A stretch of DNA of 64,000 nt from Flavobacterium sp. SM15 (GCF_022012335.1 NZ_JAKLTO010000003.1:372001-436000), one strand, 5' to 3'. Positions 1 through 9,949 are shown, numbered from the stretch's first letter. Notes: generated by a model from the letters alone, not told the origin. A program made the numbers and translations.

Positions 1-323
<323 letters not shown>

Positions 324-361
324 CTATCTTATCTTTTGGTTATTTAATATCCAGATTTGGA

Positions 362-1471
362 TTAGTTTTTTGCTAATTTAATATTTTCAACGAACTGGTC
401 AAACAAGTAACGGGCATCGTGCGGCCCAGGACTTGCTTCAGGATGGTACTGTACCGAGAAAACTGCTTTGTTTTTCATGCGCATACCAGCAACCGTTCCA
501 TCGTTTAAGTGTACGTGGGTAATTTCAAAATCAGGATGGTTTTCCAATTCTTCACGAACTACTGCAAAACCGTGATTTTGCGAGGTGATTTCTCCTCTGT
601 TGGTAATCACATTCATCACCGGATGGTTAATCCCACGGTGACCGTTGAACATTTTATACGTTGAAATGCCGTTAGCCAAACCGATTATTTGATGACCCAA
701 ACAAATTCCAAACACAGGCTTATCAGAAGCAATAATTTGTTTGGCAACTTCTTGCACCTCTTTCAAAGGCTCGGGATCTCCAGGCCCGTTTGACAAGAAA
801 TAACCGTCAGGATTGAACGCTTTCAATTCTTCAAAAGTAGCATTATAAGGATACACCTTAACATAGCAATCTCTTTCAGCCAAGCATCTTAAAATATTGG
901 TTTTGATCCCTAAATCCAAGGCAGCTACTTTGTATGTAGCATTTTCATCTCCAAAGAAATAAGGTTCTTTGGTAGAAACTGTTGAAGCCAATTCTAGACC
1001 TTTCATATTCGGGACTTGGGCAAGTTGTTTTTTTAATTCTTCCAACGAAGTTCCATCGGTACAAATAACTGCATTTTGCGCTCCGTTATCACGGATGTAT
1101 GCCACAAGGGCGCGTGTATCTACATCGGAAATAGCTACCAGATTTACTTTTTGGAAGTACTCCAACAAGCTGCCTTCTGCATCAGGACGAGAATAATTGA
1201 AACTAAAGTTTTTACAAACCAATCCGGCGATTTTGATGCTGTCTGAATCCGTTTCATCCGCATGTACCCCATAATTTCCTATGTGTGCATTGGTGGCCAC
1301 CATGATTTGACCGTAATAAGAAGGGTCGGTAAAAATTTCCTGATATCCGGTCATTCCCGTATTAAAACAAACTTCCCCAAAGGTTTTACCTTCGATTCCT
1401 ATGGATTTCCCATAAAAAACAGTTCCGTCGTTTAACAATAAAATGGCCTGATTTCTACTTGAATATTTCAT
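362..1471 (-). CDS. carA: Carbamoyl-phosphate synthase small (glutaminase) subunit
   Basis: Hydrolyses glutamine and passes ammonia to CarB for carbamoyl phosphate synthesis (arginine and pyrimidine pathways, cytosol). 369 residues, normal length. N-terminal CPSase small domain, then a class I glutamine amidotransferase domain with the nucleophile Cys257 in GICLGHQI and the His343/Glu345 pair in QYHPEASPGP. carB is not in the window. It lies downstream of rplQ, behind a terminator and with its own TAAATTTG box, and upstream of eno, so it is probably a separate transcription unit joined to eno. Confidence 0.97.
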   Translation of the reverse strand: MKYSSRNQAILLLNDGTVFYGKSIGIEGKTFGEVCFNTGMTGYQEIFTDPSYYGQIMVATNAHIGNYGVHADETDSDSIKIAGLVCKNFSFNYSRPDAEGSLLEYFQKVNLVAISDVDTRALVAYIRDNGAQNAVICTDGTSLEELKKQLAQVPNMKGLELASTVSTKEPYFFGDENATYKVAALDLGIKTNILRCLAERDCYVKVYPYNATFEELKAFNPDGYFLSNGPGDPEPLKEVQEVAKQIIASDKPVFGICLGHQIIGLANGISTYKMFNGHRGINHPVMNVITNRGEITSQNHGFAVVREELENHPDFEITHVHLNDGTVAGMRMKNKAVFSVQYHPEASPGPHDARYLFDQFVENIKLAKN

Positions 1472-1505
1472 TGTGTGTTGTTATGTTGTGTTGTAAAAAG
1501 TTGTG

Positions 1506-1513
1506 CAAATTTA
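1506..1513 (-). promoter_or_regulatory. Candidate -7 element for carA-eno
   Basis: On the minus strand this reads TAAATTTG, an exact match to the Bacteroidota -7 box TAnnTTTG, 35 nt before the carA ATG. There is no TTG at the ideal upstream distance, only T-rich sequence, so the -33 element is weak. Confidence 0.5.
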
Positions 1514-1569
1514 GGTTAAATAATTGCTTTTAAAAAATTTCGCTTAAAAGAAGCCTTTAGTTTTCTTTT

Positions 1570-1611
1570 AGCCCCGATGGAAGCGACACCTTGTAAAGCG
1601 GACAGCGGGAA
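1570..1611 (+). repeat. REP-like intergenic element, copy 1
   Basis: Begins AGCCCCGAT and ends AGCGGGAA with GAAGCG just inside the left end. The same termini in opposite orientation bound 26393-26451. I recall such elements, with conserved ends and a variable core, as frequent between genes in Flavobacterium genomes. It sits between the rplQ terminator and carA, a typical location. Confidence 0.55.
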
Positions 1612-1651
1612 CATGGTTTAAAAAAACGCTGAGGATTTGCTCACGAAAAAC

Positions 1652-1686
1652 CAAAAAAAAAGGACAAACTTAAAAAGTTCATCCTT
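1652..1686 (-). terminator. Terminator of the ribosomal superoperon (after rplQ)
   Basis: On the minus strand a 12-bp stem (arms 1675-1686 and 1660-1671, two G-U pairs, loop of three) is followed by a run of nine T. It starts 28 nt beyond the rplQ stop codon. Confidence 0.85.
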
Positions 1687-1714
1687 AATTTTATTGAAAA
1701 TCAATGTTTCATGA

Positions 1715-2218
1715 TTATTCAGTAGCTTCTGTATTTTCTGTTGCATCAGCCGCAGGTGCTTCAGGAGTTGCAGCAGGAGCCTCAGTAGCCTCCGCTTTTT
1801 TAGCTTTACCACGACGGGTTGTAGCTTTTTTAACTTCTTTTTTACCTCCGTTGTACAATTCGTTGAAATCTACCAACTCGATCATTGCCATATCAGCGTT
1901 ATCCCCAAGACGGTTTCCTAACTTGATGATACGAGTATATCCTCCCGGACGATCTCCAACTTTAGCAGCAACTTCTCTGAACAACTCAGTAACTGCATAT
2001 TTGTTTCTCAAGTAAGAGAAAACAATACGACGGTTGTGAGTAGTATCTTCTTTAGATTTTGTTACTAAAGGCTCTACAAATTGTTTAAGCGCTTTTGCTT
2101 TAGCGACAGTCGTGTTAATACGTTTGTGCTCGATTAACGAACAAGCCATATTAGCCAACATAGCTTTTCTATGTCCAGTCTGTCTGCTTAAATGATTTAC
2201 TTTTTTTCCGTGTCTCAT
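1715..2218 (-). CDS. rplQ: 50S ribosomal protein L17
   Basis: Large-subunit protein lying near the exit tunnel. 167 residues: the first ~120 are the L17 fold (start [20 protein letters not shown], typical), followed by a low-complexity tail rich in Lys, then Ala, Pro, Glu and Thr (from about residue 126). E. coli L17 has 127 residues; a C-terminal extension is usual in Bacteroidota. Last gene of the superoperon, 62 nt after rpoA, followed by a strong terminator. Confidence 0.97.
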   Translation of the reverse strand: MRHGKKVNHLSRQTGHRKAMLANMACSLIEHKRINTTVAKAKALKQFVEPLVTKSKEDTTHNRRIVFSYLRNKYAVTELFREVAAKVGDRPGGYTRIIKLGNRLGDNADMAMIELVDFNELYNGGKKEVKKATTRRGKAKKAEATEAPAATPEAPAADATENTEATE

Positions 2219-2280
2219 GACGTACTTTTTTAAACTTCATCTTGCTTCAATCCGTTATGGAGCGCAAAATATGAAGTAAT

Positions 2281-3273
2281 TTATTCTTTATCTAATTTGT
2301 ACTTAGCTAAATCCATTCCGAAATTCAAACCTTTAACAGCAACTAGTTCGTCTAGTTCAGTTAATGATTTTTTACCGAAGTTACGGAACTTCATCAAGTC
2401 ATTCTTGTTGAATGAAACTAAATCACCAAGTGTTTCAACTTCAGCCGCTTTCAAACAGTTTAATGCTCTCACAGACAAGTCCATATCAACAAGCTTAGTT
2501 TTAAGCAATTGTCTCATGTGTAAAGACTCCTCATCGTAAGATTCAGTTTGAGCAATTTCATCAGCCTCAAGTGTGATTCTTTCATCAGAAAACAACATAA
2601 AGTGATGAATCAACGTTTTAGCTGCCTCTGTTAACGCATCTTTTGGATGAATTGAACCGTCTGTGATGATCTCGAAAACCAACTTTTCGTAGTCAGTTTT
2701 TTGCTCCACACGGAAGTTTTCAATTGCATATTTCACATTCTTTACTGGAGTGTAAATTGAATCCGTGAAAATAGTACCAATTGGTGCGTTTTGTTTTTTA
2801 TTTTCCTCAGCCGGAACATAACCACGACCTTTCTCGATAGTCAATTCCATGTTGATAGTAATCTTACCATCTAGGTTACAGATCACCAAATCAGGGTTTA
2901 ACACCTGGAAACCAGAGATGTATTTTTGGAAATCACCCGCGGTTAACTGATCTTTACCTGAGAAAGAAATTGATACAGATTCGTTATCGATGTCCTCAAT
3001 CTGACGTTTGAAACGCACTTGTTTAAGGTTAAGGATAATTTCTGTAACATCTTCAACCACACCGGAAATTGTAGAGAATTCGTGTTCTACTCCTTCAATA
3101 CGTACCGAAGTGATTGCGTATCCTTCCAAAGAAGATAGCAAAACACGTCTTAAAGCGTTACCAACGGTCAATCCGTATCCCGGTTCTAAAGGTCTGAATT
3201 CAAACTTACCTTCAAAATCGGTTGAATCGATCATGATAACTTTATCGGGCTTTTGAAAATTGAATAATGCCAT
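2281..3273 (-). CDS. rpoA: DNA-directed RNA polymerase subunit alpha
   Basis: Alpha subunit, scaffold for RNA polymerase assembly; its C-terminal domain contacts upstream promoter DNA and activators. 330 residues. The N-terminal dimerisation domain contains [20 protein letters not shown]; the alpha-CTD starts near residue 250 with the (HhH)2 fold signature around [20 protein letters not shown] and [13 protein letters not shown]. Located between rpsD and rplQ, the standard alpha-operon order. Confidence 0.98.
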   Translation of the reverse strand: MALFNFQKPDKVIMIDSTDFEGKFEFRPLEPGYGLTVGNALRRVLLSSLEGYAITSVRIEGVEHEFSTISGVVEDVTEIILNLKQVRFKRQIEDIDNESVSISFSGKDQLTAGDFQKYISGFQVLNPDLVICNLDGKITINMELTIEKGRGYVPAEENKKQNAPIGTIFTDSIYTPVKNVKYAIENFRVEQKTDYEKLVFEIITDGSIHPKDALTEAAKTLIHHFMLFSDERITLEADEIAQTESYDEESLHMRQLLKTKLVDMDLSVRALNCLKAAEVETLGDLVSFNKNDLMKFRNFGKKSLTELDELVAVKGLNFGMDLAKYKLDKE

Positions 3274-3298
3274 ATTTGTTTTCGACTGTTGTCAGTTA

Positions 3299-3904
3299 TT
3301 ATTTGTTGTACAACTCTACGATTAACTGTTCTTTGATGTTTTCTGGAATCTGAAGTCTTTGAGGAACAGAAACAAAAGTTCCCTCTTTAGTATCATTATT
3401 CCAAGTAATCCACTCGTAAACAGCACTAGAATTAGATAACGAACGCTCGATAGCCTCTAGAGATTTTGATTTCTCACGAACTGCAACTTTATCACCTGGA
3501 CGTAAGTGGTAAGAAGAAATGTTAACTACTTCACCATTAACAGTGATGTGACGGTGAGATACAATTTGACGAGCTGCACGACGAGAAGGTGCGATACCCA
3601 TTCTGTAAACCACATTGTCTAAACGTGCTTCACAAAGTTGTAAAAGAATTTCACCAGTTACTCCTTTAGAAGCCGCTGCTTTTTCATATAATCCTCTGAA
3701 TTGACGCTCTAAAATACCGTAAGTATATTTCGCTTTTTGCTTTTCCATTAACTGAACAGCATATTCAGATTTTTTACCTCTTTTTTTAGCCAAACCATGT
3801 TGACCAGGAGGGTAATTTCTTTTTTCGAAGGCTTTGTCATCTCCGAAGATAGCTTCCCCGAATTTACGGGCAATTTTTGTTTTTGGACCAGTATATCTTG
3901 CCAT
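3299..3904 (-). CDS. rpsD: 30S ribosomal protein S4
   Basis: Primary 16S rRNA-binding protein that nucleates 30S assembly. 201 residues. N-terminal [17 protein letters not shown], then an S4 RNA-binding domain with [20 protein letters not shown] and SHRHITVNG. The N-terminal region has no Cys cluster, so it is the zinc-free form. It is separated from rpsK by 84 nt holding a nested hairpin (3920-3975), a plausible leader for feedback control since S4 is the alpha-operon repressor in E. coli (inference). Confidence 0.98.
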   Translation of the reverse strand: MARYTGPKTKIARKFGEAIFGDDKAFEKRNYPPGQHGLAKKRGKKSEYAVQLMEKQKAKYTYGILERQFRGLYEKAAASKGVTGEILLQLCEARLDNVVYRMGIAPSRRAARQIVSHRHITVNGEVVNISSYHLRPGDKVAVREKSKSLEAIERSLSNSSAVYEWITWNNDTKEGTFVSVPQRLQIPENIKEQLIVELYNK

Positions 3905-3919
3905 TGCTAAAATAAATAA

Positions 3920-3975
3920 AAAGGTAGGGATTATGAATTCAGGTCTTATCCTCCGATAATCGTTCTCCTACCTTT
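3920..3975 (-). promoter_or_regulatory. Nested hairpin between rpsK and rpsD
   Basis: Minus-strand RNA would pair AAAGGTAGG (3967-3975) with CCTACCTTT (3920-3928); inside lies a second hairpin TTATC-GGAG-GATAA (3946-3959) exposing GGAG in its loop. The outer stem is followed by TTTATTTATTTT, so it could also act as an attenuator. No promoter box was recognised here. Function inferred only from position and structure. Confidence 0.5.
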
Positions 3976-3988
3976 GGTTATACTATAA

Positions 3989-4372
3989 TTATACTCTTCT
4001 TCTTTTTGGAGGACGACATCCGTTGTGTGGCATTGGAGTTACATCGATGATTTCAGTAACTTCAATTCCTCCGTTGTGGATTGATCTGATTGCAGACTCT
4101 CTTCCGTTTCCTGGACCTTTAACGTAAACTTTTACTTTTTTAAGTCCAGCTTCTAACGCTACTTTGCTACAATCTTCTGCTGCCATCTGAGCTGCGTAAG
4201 GAGTATTCTTTTTAGAACCTCTGAAGCCCATTTTACCAGCTGAAGACCAAGAAATAACTTCACCTTTCTTGTTAGTTAACGAGATGATGATGTTGTTAAA
4301 AGTTGCATTAATATGAGCCTCGCCTGTTGATTCAACGATCACTTTACGTTTTTTTGTACTTGCCTTAGCCAT
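3989..4372 (-). CDS. rpsK: 30S ribosomal protein S11
   Basis: Platform protein of the small subunit near the Shine-Dalgarno/anti-SD helix. 127 residues with the conserved core [31 protein letters not shown] and the C-terminal [18 protein letters not shown]. Starts 11 nt after rpsM, so translation is probably coupled within the alpha group rpsM-rpsK-rpsD-rpoA-rplQ. Confidence 0.98.
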   Translation of the reverse strand: MAKASTKKRKVIVESTGEAHINATFNNIIISLTNKKGEVISWSSAGKMGFRGSKKNTPYAAQMAAEDCSKVALEAGLKKVKVYVKGPGNGRESAIRSIHNGGIEVTEIIDVTPMPHNGCRPPKRRRV

Positions 4373-4383
4373 ACTACTACTTA

Positions 4384-4758
4384 TTATTTAGTTGCTTTTT
4401 TCTTGTTAGCAACAGTTTTTCTTTTACCTTTTCTTGTTCTAGAGTTGTTCTTAGTTCTCTGACCTCTTAACGGAAGACCAGCTCTGTGACGGATACCTCT
4501 GTAACATCCGATATCCATTAAACGTTTGATGTTTAAAGAGATTTCAGAACGTAATTCTCCTTCAATTTTGAAGTATGAAACCGCCTCACGGATTGCTCCG
4601 ATTTCGTCGTCATTCCAATCTTGAACTTTTTTATCTTCGCTAACGTTAGCTTTCTCTAAGATTTCTTGCGCTCTGCTTCTACCAATTCCGAAGATATAGG
4701 TTAAAGCAATAACTCCTCTTTTGTTTTTTGGGATATCAACCCCTGCTATTCTTGCCAT
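4384..4758 (-). CDS. rpsM: 30S ribosomal protein S13
   Basis: Small-subunit head protein that forms the B1 bridges to the large subunit and contacts P-site tRNA through its basic tail. 124 residues, start [20 protein letters not shown], helix-two-turns-helix region [14 protein letters not shown], and [19 protein letters not shown] near the basic C-terminus. Directly follows rpmJ with a 2-nt gap. Confidence 0.98.
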   Translation of the reverse strand: MARIAGVDIPKNKRGVIALTYIFGIGRSRAQEILEKANVSEDKKVQDWNDDEIGAIREAVSYFKIEGELRSEISLNIKRLMDIGCYRGIRHRAGLPLRGQRTKNNSRTRKGKRKTVANKKKATK

Positions 4759-4760
4759 AA

Positions 4761-4877
4761 TTATCCTTGTCTTTGTTTAAATCTAGGATTCTTTTTGTTA
4801 ATAACGTACAATCTTCCTTTTCTACGTACAATAATGCACTCGGCACTTCTTTTTTTAACTGATGCTCTTACTTTCAT
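4761..4877 (-). CDS. rpmJ: 50S ribosomal protein L36, zinc-free type
   Basis: A 38-codon gene starting with ATG at 4877 and stopping at TAA 4761, between infA and rpsM. The protein begins [19 protein letters not shown] and ends NPRFKQRQG, clearly L36. The canonical zinc ligands C11, C14, C27 and H33 read S11, C14, N27 and F33, so only one remains and no zinc ribbon can form. This is the C-minus variety and it is the L36 copy sitting in the main ribosomal operon. Confidence 0.95.
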
Positions 4878-4889
4878 TTTATAATAGCT

Positions 4890-5105
4890 TTAGTATCTAT
4901 AAGTAATTCTTGCTTTTGACAAATCATAAGGGCTCATTTCCAGTTTCACTTTGTCACCAGGTAACAATTTGATGTAATGCATACGCATCTTTCCTGAAAT
5001 GTGAGCAATTACAACATGCCCGTTTTCTAATTCTACACGGAACATCGCATTTGACAATGCTTCAATGATTGAACCGTCTTGTTCTATTGCTGATTGTTTT
5101 GCCAT
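4890..5105 (-). CDS. infA: Translation initiation factor IF-1
   Basis: Binds the 30S A site during initiation. 71 residues forming one S1/OB domain: [38 protein letters not shown] and the end [14 protein letters not shown] are diagnostic. Located between secY and rpmJ with 5 and 12 nt gaps; the adk and map genes that commonly stand between secY and infA are absent. Confidence 0.98.
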   Translation of the reverse strand: MAKQSAIEQDGSIIEALSNAMFRVELENGHVVIAHISGKMRMHYIKLLPGDKVKLEMSPYDLSKARITYRY

Positions 5106-5110
5106 AAAAA

Positions 5111-6457
5111 TTAAGCTACCGCCTTTCTGTTTTTACCGCTTTTCATCAACCCATCATAATGCTTATTCAATAAGTATGAATTTACCTGTTGAATAGTATC
5201 AATTGCAACTCCCACCATAATTAACAATGATGTTCCGCCATAAAACATTGCCCAACCTTGTTGTACTCCTAACAAACTAACGGCAATCGCTGGGAACACA
5301 GCAATTAATGCTAAGAATAACGAACCTGGAAAGGTAAGTAATGACATTATTTTATCAAGATAATCACCTGTCTCCACACCTGGACGAATTCCCGGAATAA
5401 AACCTCCGCTGCGCTTTAAATCGTCAGCCATTTTATTTGTAGGAACCGTAATGGCGGTGTAAAAGTAAGTAAAAATAATGATTAACAAAGCAAAAACTAA
5501 ATTATACTGCCATCCAAAGATGTTTTGGAAGCTAGTCGTAATGGTTTGAGCCGCATCCGAAGAGGATAATCCTGCAACAGCTGCCGGGATAAACATAATT
5601 GCCTGTGCAAAGATAATCGGCATAACTCCAGAAGCATTAAGCTTTAATGGAATCCACTGACGGTTACCTCCCATCATGTCTTGTTCGAAATCACCAGCTG
5701 TTGTACGACGAGCGTACTGTACCGGAATCTTTCTTACAGCCATGGTAAGTAAAATACATGCAATAATGATTAATAACCAAATGATAACTTCTAAAACAAT
5801 TAGCATTGGACCTCCGTTGTTTTCAGTTACACGAGAAGAGAATTCCTGAATGAATGCCTGAGGCAAACGAGCCAAGATCCCAACCATGATTAATAACGAA
5901 ATTCCGTTTCCAATACCTTTATCAGTAATTTTCTCACCAAGCCACATTGCAAATATTGTCCCTGTAGTTAAGATAATTACAGAAGAGAATAAGAATGAGA
6001 ACGAGCTGAATCCTAATAAAAAGGCATCCGCTGGCAATTGTTTGTACAGGTTATAGATATAACCCGGCCCTTGTAATAGGGTAATACCAATTGTTAACCA
6101 TCTTGTAATTTGGTTAATTTTCTTTCTACCGCTTTCTCCGTCTTTTTGCAGTTTCTGTAAATAAGGAATAGCAATTCCCATTAACTGAACCACAATGGAA
6201 GCAGAAATATACGGCATGATACCCAATGCAAATACAGATGCCTGCGAAAACGCGCCACCTGTAAATACATTGATTAACCATCCTATACCTTGATCAGTTT
6301 GAGTCGATAAATTGTGCAATTTAGTTGCATCAATACCTGGAAGGGTTACCTGTGCTCCGAAACGGTACACCACTAACATTCCAAGAGTAAGAACAATTTT
6401 GTTTCTTAACTCATCGATTTTCCAAGCATTAACTAACGATTCTATAAACTTCTTCAT
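5111..6457 (-). CDS. secY: Preprotein translocase subunit SecY
   Basis: Channel-forming inner-membrane subunit of the Sec translocon. 448 residues with about ten hydrophobic segments. The plug and TM2 region shows [16 protein letters not shown]; cytosolic loop motifs include [11 protein letters not shown] and the late loop [19 protein letters not shown] that binds ribosome/SecA. Starts 13 nt after rplO, the usual spc-operon neighbour. Confidence 0.98.
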   Translation of the reverse strand: MKKFIESLVNAWKIDELRNKIVLTLGMLVVYRFGAQVTLPGIDATKLHNLSTQTDQGIGWLINVFTGGAFSQASVFALGIMPYISASIVVQLMGIAIPYLQKLQKDGESGRKKINQITRWLTIGITLLQGPGYIYNLYKQLPADAFLLGFSSFSFLFSSVIILTTGTIFAMWLGEKITDKGIGNGISLLIMVGILARLPQAFIQEFSSRVTENNGGPMLIVLEVIIWLLIIIACILLTMAVRKIPVQYARRTTAGDFEQDMMGGNRQWIPLKLNASGVMPIIFAQAIMFIPAAVAGLSSSDAAQTITTSFQNIFGWQYNLVFALLIIIFTYFYTAITVPTNKMADDLKRSGGFIPGIRPGVETGDYLDKIMSLLTFPGSLFLALIAVFPAIAVSLLGVQQGWAMFYGGTSLLIMVGVAIDTIQQVNSYLLNKHYDGLMKSGKNRKAVA

Positions 6458-6470
6458 CTGGTATATTGGA

Positions 6471-6923
6471 TTATAAAGTTACAGCTTCTCCTCCTGCAGC
6501 CTCGATAGCCGCTTTTGCAGTCGCAGTAAATTTGTGAGCAGTTACTTTTAATTTTGCTTTAAGCTCTCCTCCTCCTAAAATCTTTACAAGCTCATTTTTA
6601 GTTGCCAAACGGTTTTCTACCATTGTTGTGAAATCAACTGTATCAGTTACTACACCATTATCTACTAATGTCTGTAAAGTTGAAAGGTTGATCCCTTGGT
6701 ATTCCACACGGTTGATGTTTTTGAAACCAAACTTAGGAACACGTCTCTGTAAAGGCATCTGACCTCCTTCGAAACCAATTTTCTTAGAATAACCAGAACG
6801 CGATTTAGCTCCTTTGTGTCCACGTGCAGCGGTACCACCTTTTCCAGAACCTTCTCCTCTACCTACTCTTTTATTTTGGTTATGTGTTGAACCTTCAGCC
6901 GGTTGTAAGTTACTTAAATTCAT
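6471..6923 (-). CDS. rplO: 50S ribosomal protein L15
   Basis: Late-assembling large-subunit protein. 150 residues; Gly/Arg/Lys-rich N-terminus with KRVGRGEGSGKGGTAARGHKG and FEGGQMPLQRRVPKFGF, both family signatures, then the globular C-terminal domain with the GGGELK segment. In spc order rpmD-rplO-secY. Confidence 0.98.
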   Translation of the reverse strand: MNLSNLQPAEGSTHNQNKRVGRGEGSGKGGTAARGHKGAKSRSGYSKKIGFEGGQMPLQRRVPKFGFKNINRVEYQGINLSTLQTLVDNGVVTDTVDFTTMVENRLATKNELVKILGGGELKAKLKVTAHKFTATAKAAIEAAGGEAVTL

Positions 6924-6936
6924 AATGAATATGATA

Positions 6937-7119
6937 TTATTTAGTTTCTTCTACAGAAACTAAGTGTTTAACTTTATTTACCATTCCAAGGATAGCAGAA
7001 TTTGCATCATGCTCCACAACTTGTCCTAATCTTTTAAGACCTAAAGCCACTAATGTTCTCTTTTGTGTTTGAGGACAGTTAATTTGACTTTTTACTTGTT
7101 TTACTAATATCTTTGCCAT
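6937..7119 (-). CDS. rpmD: 50S ribosomal protein L30
   Basis: Small 60-residue large-subunit protein; pattern KILVKQVKSQINCPQTQKRT, then LVALGLKRLGQVVEHDAN and GMVNKVKHLV, as in bacterial L30. Some bacteria lack it; here it is present in the canonical place between rpsE and rplO. Confidence 0.97.
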   Translation of the reverse strand: MAKILVKQVKSQINCPQTQKRTLVALGLKRLGQVVEHDANSAILGMVNKVKHLVSVEETK

Positions 7120-7131
7120 AATTTCCTTGAA

Positions 7132-7656
7132 TTAACCTTTGAATACTTTCTCTAAAGAAATACCTCTTTGTTTTGCAACAGTGTGAGCACTTCTCATTTG
7201 TAATAAAGCATCAAAAGTAGCTTTAACAACATTGTGAGGGTTTGATGAACCTTGAGATTTCGACAATACATCGTGAATACCCACAGACTCCAATACCGAA
7301 CGAACTGCACCACCGGCAATTACTCCTGTACCGTGAGAAGCCGGCATCAATAATACTCTTGCTCCACCAAATTTACCTTTTTGTTCGTGAGGAACCGATT
7401 GCCCACTTAAAGGAATACGAACCAAATTCTTTTTCGCATCTTCTACTGCTTTAGCGATAGCTTCCGAAACGTCTTTTGATTTTCCTAAACCGTGACCAAC
7501 TACTCCGTTCTCGTCCCCTACAACTACAATAGCAGAGAACCCGAAAGCTCTACCACCTTTTGTAACTTTAGTTACACGATTCACACTAACCAAACGATCT
7601 TTCAATTCAAGACCACTAGGTTTTACTAGTTCTACGTTTTTATAATTATGATACAT
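7132..7656 (-). CDS. rpsE: 30S ribosomal protein S5
   Basis: Small-subunit protein at the mRNA entry channel, involved in decoding fidelity. 174 residues: N-terminal double-stranded-RNA-binding-like domain with [18 protein letters not shown] and [18 protein letters not shown]-terminal domain with [20 protein letters not shown]. Gap of 5 nt after rplR. Confidence 0.98.
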   Translation of the reverse strand: MYHNYKNVELVKPSGLELKDRLVSVNRVTKVTKGGRAFGFSAIVVVGDENGVVGHGLGKSKDVSEAIAKAVEDAKKNLVRIPLSGQSVPHEQKGKFGGARVLLMPASHGTGVIAGGAVRSVLESVGIHDVLSKSQGSSNPHNVVKATFDALLQMRSAHTVAKQRGISLEKVFKG

Positions 7657-7661
7657 AATTC

Positions 7662-8009
7662 TTAGAATTTAAGTCCAGCTTCTCTGGCACCGTCTGCTAA
7701 TGATTTAACTCTTCCGTGATATAAATAACCACCTCTGTCAAATGAAACAGTACTGATTCCTGCTTTTTGTGCTTTGTCGGCAATCAATTTACCTACTGCA
7801 GCAGCAACTTCAATTTTTGTTCCTTTTGCGCCAGCTTCTCTTGAAGAGGCAGCAGCTAGTGTCACACCGTTTACGTCATCTATGATTTGCGCATAGATTT
7901 CTTTATTACTTCTGAAAACAGAAAGTCTTGGATTTGCAGCAGTACCGCTTACAATCTTTCTGATTCTGAACTTTATTCTTTGTCTTCTTTCAGATTTTGT
8001 TAATGACAT
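7662..8009 (-). CDS. rplR: 50S ribosomal protein L18
   Basis: 5S rRNA-binding protein of the central protuberance. 115 residues: basic N-terminus [18 protein letters not shown], then [19 protein letters not shown] and the end [20 protein letters not shown], standard L18. Gap of 11 nt after rplF. Confidence 0.98.
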   Translation of the reverse strand: MSLTKSERRQRIKFRIRKIVSGTAANPRLSVFRSNKEIYAQIIDDVNGVTLAAASSREAGAKGTKIEVAAAVGKLIADKAQKAGISTVSFDRGGYLYHGRVKSLADGAREAGLKF

Positions 8010-8020
8010 AGTCTTAATTT

Positions 8021-8563
8021 TTAAGCTGATTTACCTGCTTTTCTTCTTAACTCTTCCCCTACGAATTTAACTCCTTTTCCTTTGTAAGGCTCTGGCTTAC
8101 GGAAACCTCTGATTTTCGCAGCTACTTGCCCTAACAATTGCTTGTCATGAGAAGTTAATTTAATGATAGGGTTTTTACCTTTTTCAGATACAGTTTCTAC
8201 TTTCACCTCAGGAACCACCTCAAGAACTATGTTATGAGAAAAACCTAAAGCAACATCCAATTTTTGTCCTTGGTTAGCCGCTCTATAACCTACTCCCACT
8301 AATTCTAATTCTTTAGTGAAACCTTCGGATACACCAACAATCATATTGTTGATCAAAGCTCTGTATAAACCGTGTTTTGATCTTTCGTCTTTGTGATCAG
8401 AAGATCTTTCCACGATTACTTGTCCTTCTTCAACTTTAACAGATACATCTGAAAAATTTTGAGAAAGCTCACCTAATTTTCCTTTAACTGTAACTACAGC
8501 ATCCTTAACTTCAACAGTTACACCAGCTGGAATTGCAATTGGACTTTTACCTATTCTTGACAT
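8021..8563 (-). CDS. rplF: 50S ribosomal protein L6
   Basis: Large-subunit protein near the factor-binding site, two repeated L6 domains. 180 residues: [37 protein letters not shown], and the family signature [20 protein letters not shown] near the C-terminus. Confidence 0.98.
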   Translation of the reverse strand: MSRIGKSPIAIPAGVTVEVKDAVVTVKGKLGELSQNFSDVSVKVEEGQVIVERSSDHKDERSKHGLYRALINNMIVGVSEGFTKELELVGVGYRAANQGQKLDVALGFSHNIVLEVVPEVKVETVSEKGKNPIIKLTSHDKQLLGQVAAKIRGFRKPEPYKGKGVKFVGEELRRKAGKSA

Positions 8564-8581
8564 TGTTAAGTCTTTTTAAAA

Positions 8582-8980
8582 TTAGTATACGTAACAAACA
8601 ACTTCACCACCAACATTTAATTGCTTCGCTTGTTTTCCAGTCATAAGACCTTTAGAAGTAGAAACGATAGCAATACCTAAACCGTTTAAGATTCTAGGCA
8701 GTTTAGCAGCACCAGCGTACTTACGTAAACCTGGTTTACTGATTCTTTGGATATCTTTGATTACAGACTCTTTAGTATCTTTATCGTACTTAAGAGCGAT
8801 TTTGATGGTACCTTGTACAGTACTGTCATCGAATTTGTAACTTAAGATATATCCTTGATCGAATAAAATCTTAGTGATTTCTTTTTTCATGTTAGAAGCA
8901 GGGATCTCCACCACTTTGTGGTTAGCACGCACTGCATTTCTAACTCTTGTCAAGAAATCTGCAATAGGATCTGTATACAT
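8582..8980 (-). CDS. rpsH: 30S ribosomal protein S8
   Basis: Primary 16S rRNA binder; in E. coli also the translational repressor of the spc operon. 132 residues, start MYTDPIADFLTRVRNAVRA, end including TSKGLMTGKQAKQLNVGGEV. Preceded by the longest gap in the spc part (142 nt), which carries a consensus promoter and a 15-bp inverted repeat; a transcript from it would have a leader of ~100 nt, a possible site for S8 feedback (inference). Confidence 0.98.
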   Translation of the reverse strand: MYTDPIADFLTRVRNAVRANHKVVEIPASNMKKEITKILFDQGYILSYKFDDSTVQGTIKIALKYDKDTKESVIKDIQRISKPGLRKYAGAAKLPRILNGLGIAIVSTSKGLMTGKQAKQLNVGGEVVCYVY

Positions 8981-9056
8981 ATTTATTAAATTGCGGCAAC
9001 GGTTTTCAATAAGACCATCTCACTGAACCTGAAGCCATTAAACTCTATTTTTTTAA

Positions 9057-9110
9057 AGCAGATAATTGTACGTTACCGACAAAAATCCGGCAAATGTACA
9101 ATTATCTGCT
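9057..9110 (-). repeat. 15-bp inverted repeat upstream of rpsH
   Basis: Arms 9057-9071 and 9096-9110 are perfect reverse complements (AGCAGATAATTGTAC and its complement) separated by 24 nt. The upstream arm overlaps the promoter spacer and the first bases of the -7 box; the other arm would lie in the early transcribed leader. It is followed on the minus strand by TTTAAAAAAA rather than a clean T run, so it is not a simple terminator. Confidence 0.8.
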
Positions 9111-9120
9111 AAATAAACAA
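9091..9120 (-). promoter_or_regulatory. Internal consensus promoter for rpsH onward
   Basis: Minus strand reads TTG (9118-9120), 19 nt, TACATTTG (9091-9098): a perfect match to the flavobacterial consensus. It begins 3 nt past the rpsN stop and would start transcription near 9084, giving the distal spc/alpha genes their own transcript. Confidence 0.75.
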
Positions 9121-9122
9121 TC

Positions 9123-9392
9123 TTACCAGCTTGCTTTTTTTACTCCTGGAATTAATCCGCTGTTGGCCATCTCACGGAAAGTAACACGTGAAATTCCGAA
9201 CTGACGCATGTACCCTCTTGGTCTTCCAGTTAATTTACAACGGTTGTGTAAACGTACCGGAGAAGCATTTTTTGGTAATTTTTGTAGACCTTCATAATCT
9301 CCAGCTTCTAATAAAGCCTTTCTTTTTTCAGCATACTTTTCTACCAACGCTTGTCTTTTAACCTCACGGGCTTTCATTGATTCTTTAGCCAT
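9123..9392 (-). CDS. rpsN: 30S ribosomal protein S14, zinc-free long type
   Basis: Head protein of the small subunit. 89 residues, the long form: [20 protein letters not shown], then [20 protein letters not shown] and [22 protein letters not shown]. Only a single Cys is present, with no CxxC pairs, so this is the zinc-independent version, like L36 in the same operon. Confidence 0.98.
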   Translation of the reverse strand: MAKESMKAREVKRQALVEKYAEKRKALLEAGDYEGLQKLPKNASPVRLHNRCKLTGRPRGYMRQFGISRVTFREMANSGLIPGVKKASW

Positions 9393-9395
9393 GTC

Positions 9396-9947
9396 TTAAT
9401 TCTTTTTAAAAGGTAAACCTAATTGAGCTAATAATGATTTTGCTTCTTTGTCTGTGTTTGCAGAAGTTACAAATGTAATATCGAAACCTGCAATTTTGTT
9501 TACTTTGTCAATATCAATTTCAGGGAAAATGATTTGCTCAAGTACACCTAAGTTGTAGTTTCCTCTTCCGTCAAATCCTGTAGCTTTGATACCACCGAAG
9601 TCTCTTACACGTGGTAATGAAGAAGTGATCAAACGATCTAAGAATTCATACATTCTTTCTCCACGTAAAGTAACTTTAGCTCCGATCGGCATTCCTTTTC
9701 TCAATTTGAACGACGCAACGTCTTTCTTAGAGATAGTAGCAACTGCTTTCTGACCTGTGATTTTTGTTAACTCTTCCACTGCGTGATCTACTAATTTCTT
9801 ATCAGATACAGCAGCTCCAACACCACGGCTAATAACGATTTTCTCCAATTTAGGAACCATCATTACGTTTTTATAACCGTACTCCTCTGTAAGAGCAGCA
9901 ATTACTCTGCTCTTGTATTCTTCTTTAAGTCTAGGTATATAAGTCAT
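9396..9947 (-). CDS. rplE: 50S ribosomal protein L5
   Basis: 5S rRNA-binding protein of the central protuberance that contacts P-site tRNA. 183 residues with [46 protein letters not shown] and FPEIDIDKV, all L5 motifs. Gaps of 2-3 nt to its neighbours. Confidence 0.98.
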   Translation of the reverse strand: MTYIPRLKEEYKSRVIAALTEEYGYKNVMMVPKLEKIVISRGVGAAVSDKKLVDHAVEELTKITGQKAVATISKKDVASFKLRKGMPIGAKVTLRGERMYEFLDRLITSSLPRVRDFGGIKATGFDGRGNYNLGVLEQIIFPEIDIDKVNKIAGFDITFVTSANTDKEAKSLLAQLGLPFKKN

Positions 9948-9949
9948 GA

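Noticed and set aside
1618..1812. Minus-strand frame overlapping the rplQ end and its terminator
   Set aside because: Runs through the terminator stem and T run and gives a Leu/Lys/Arg/Phe-rich non-protein-like sequence.
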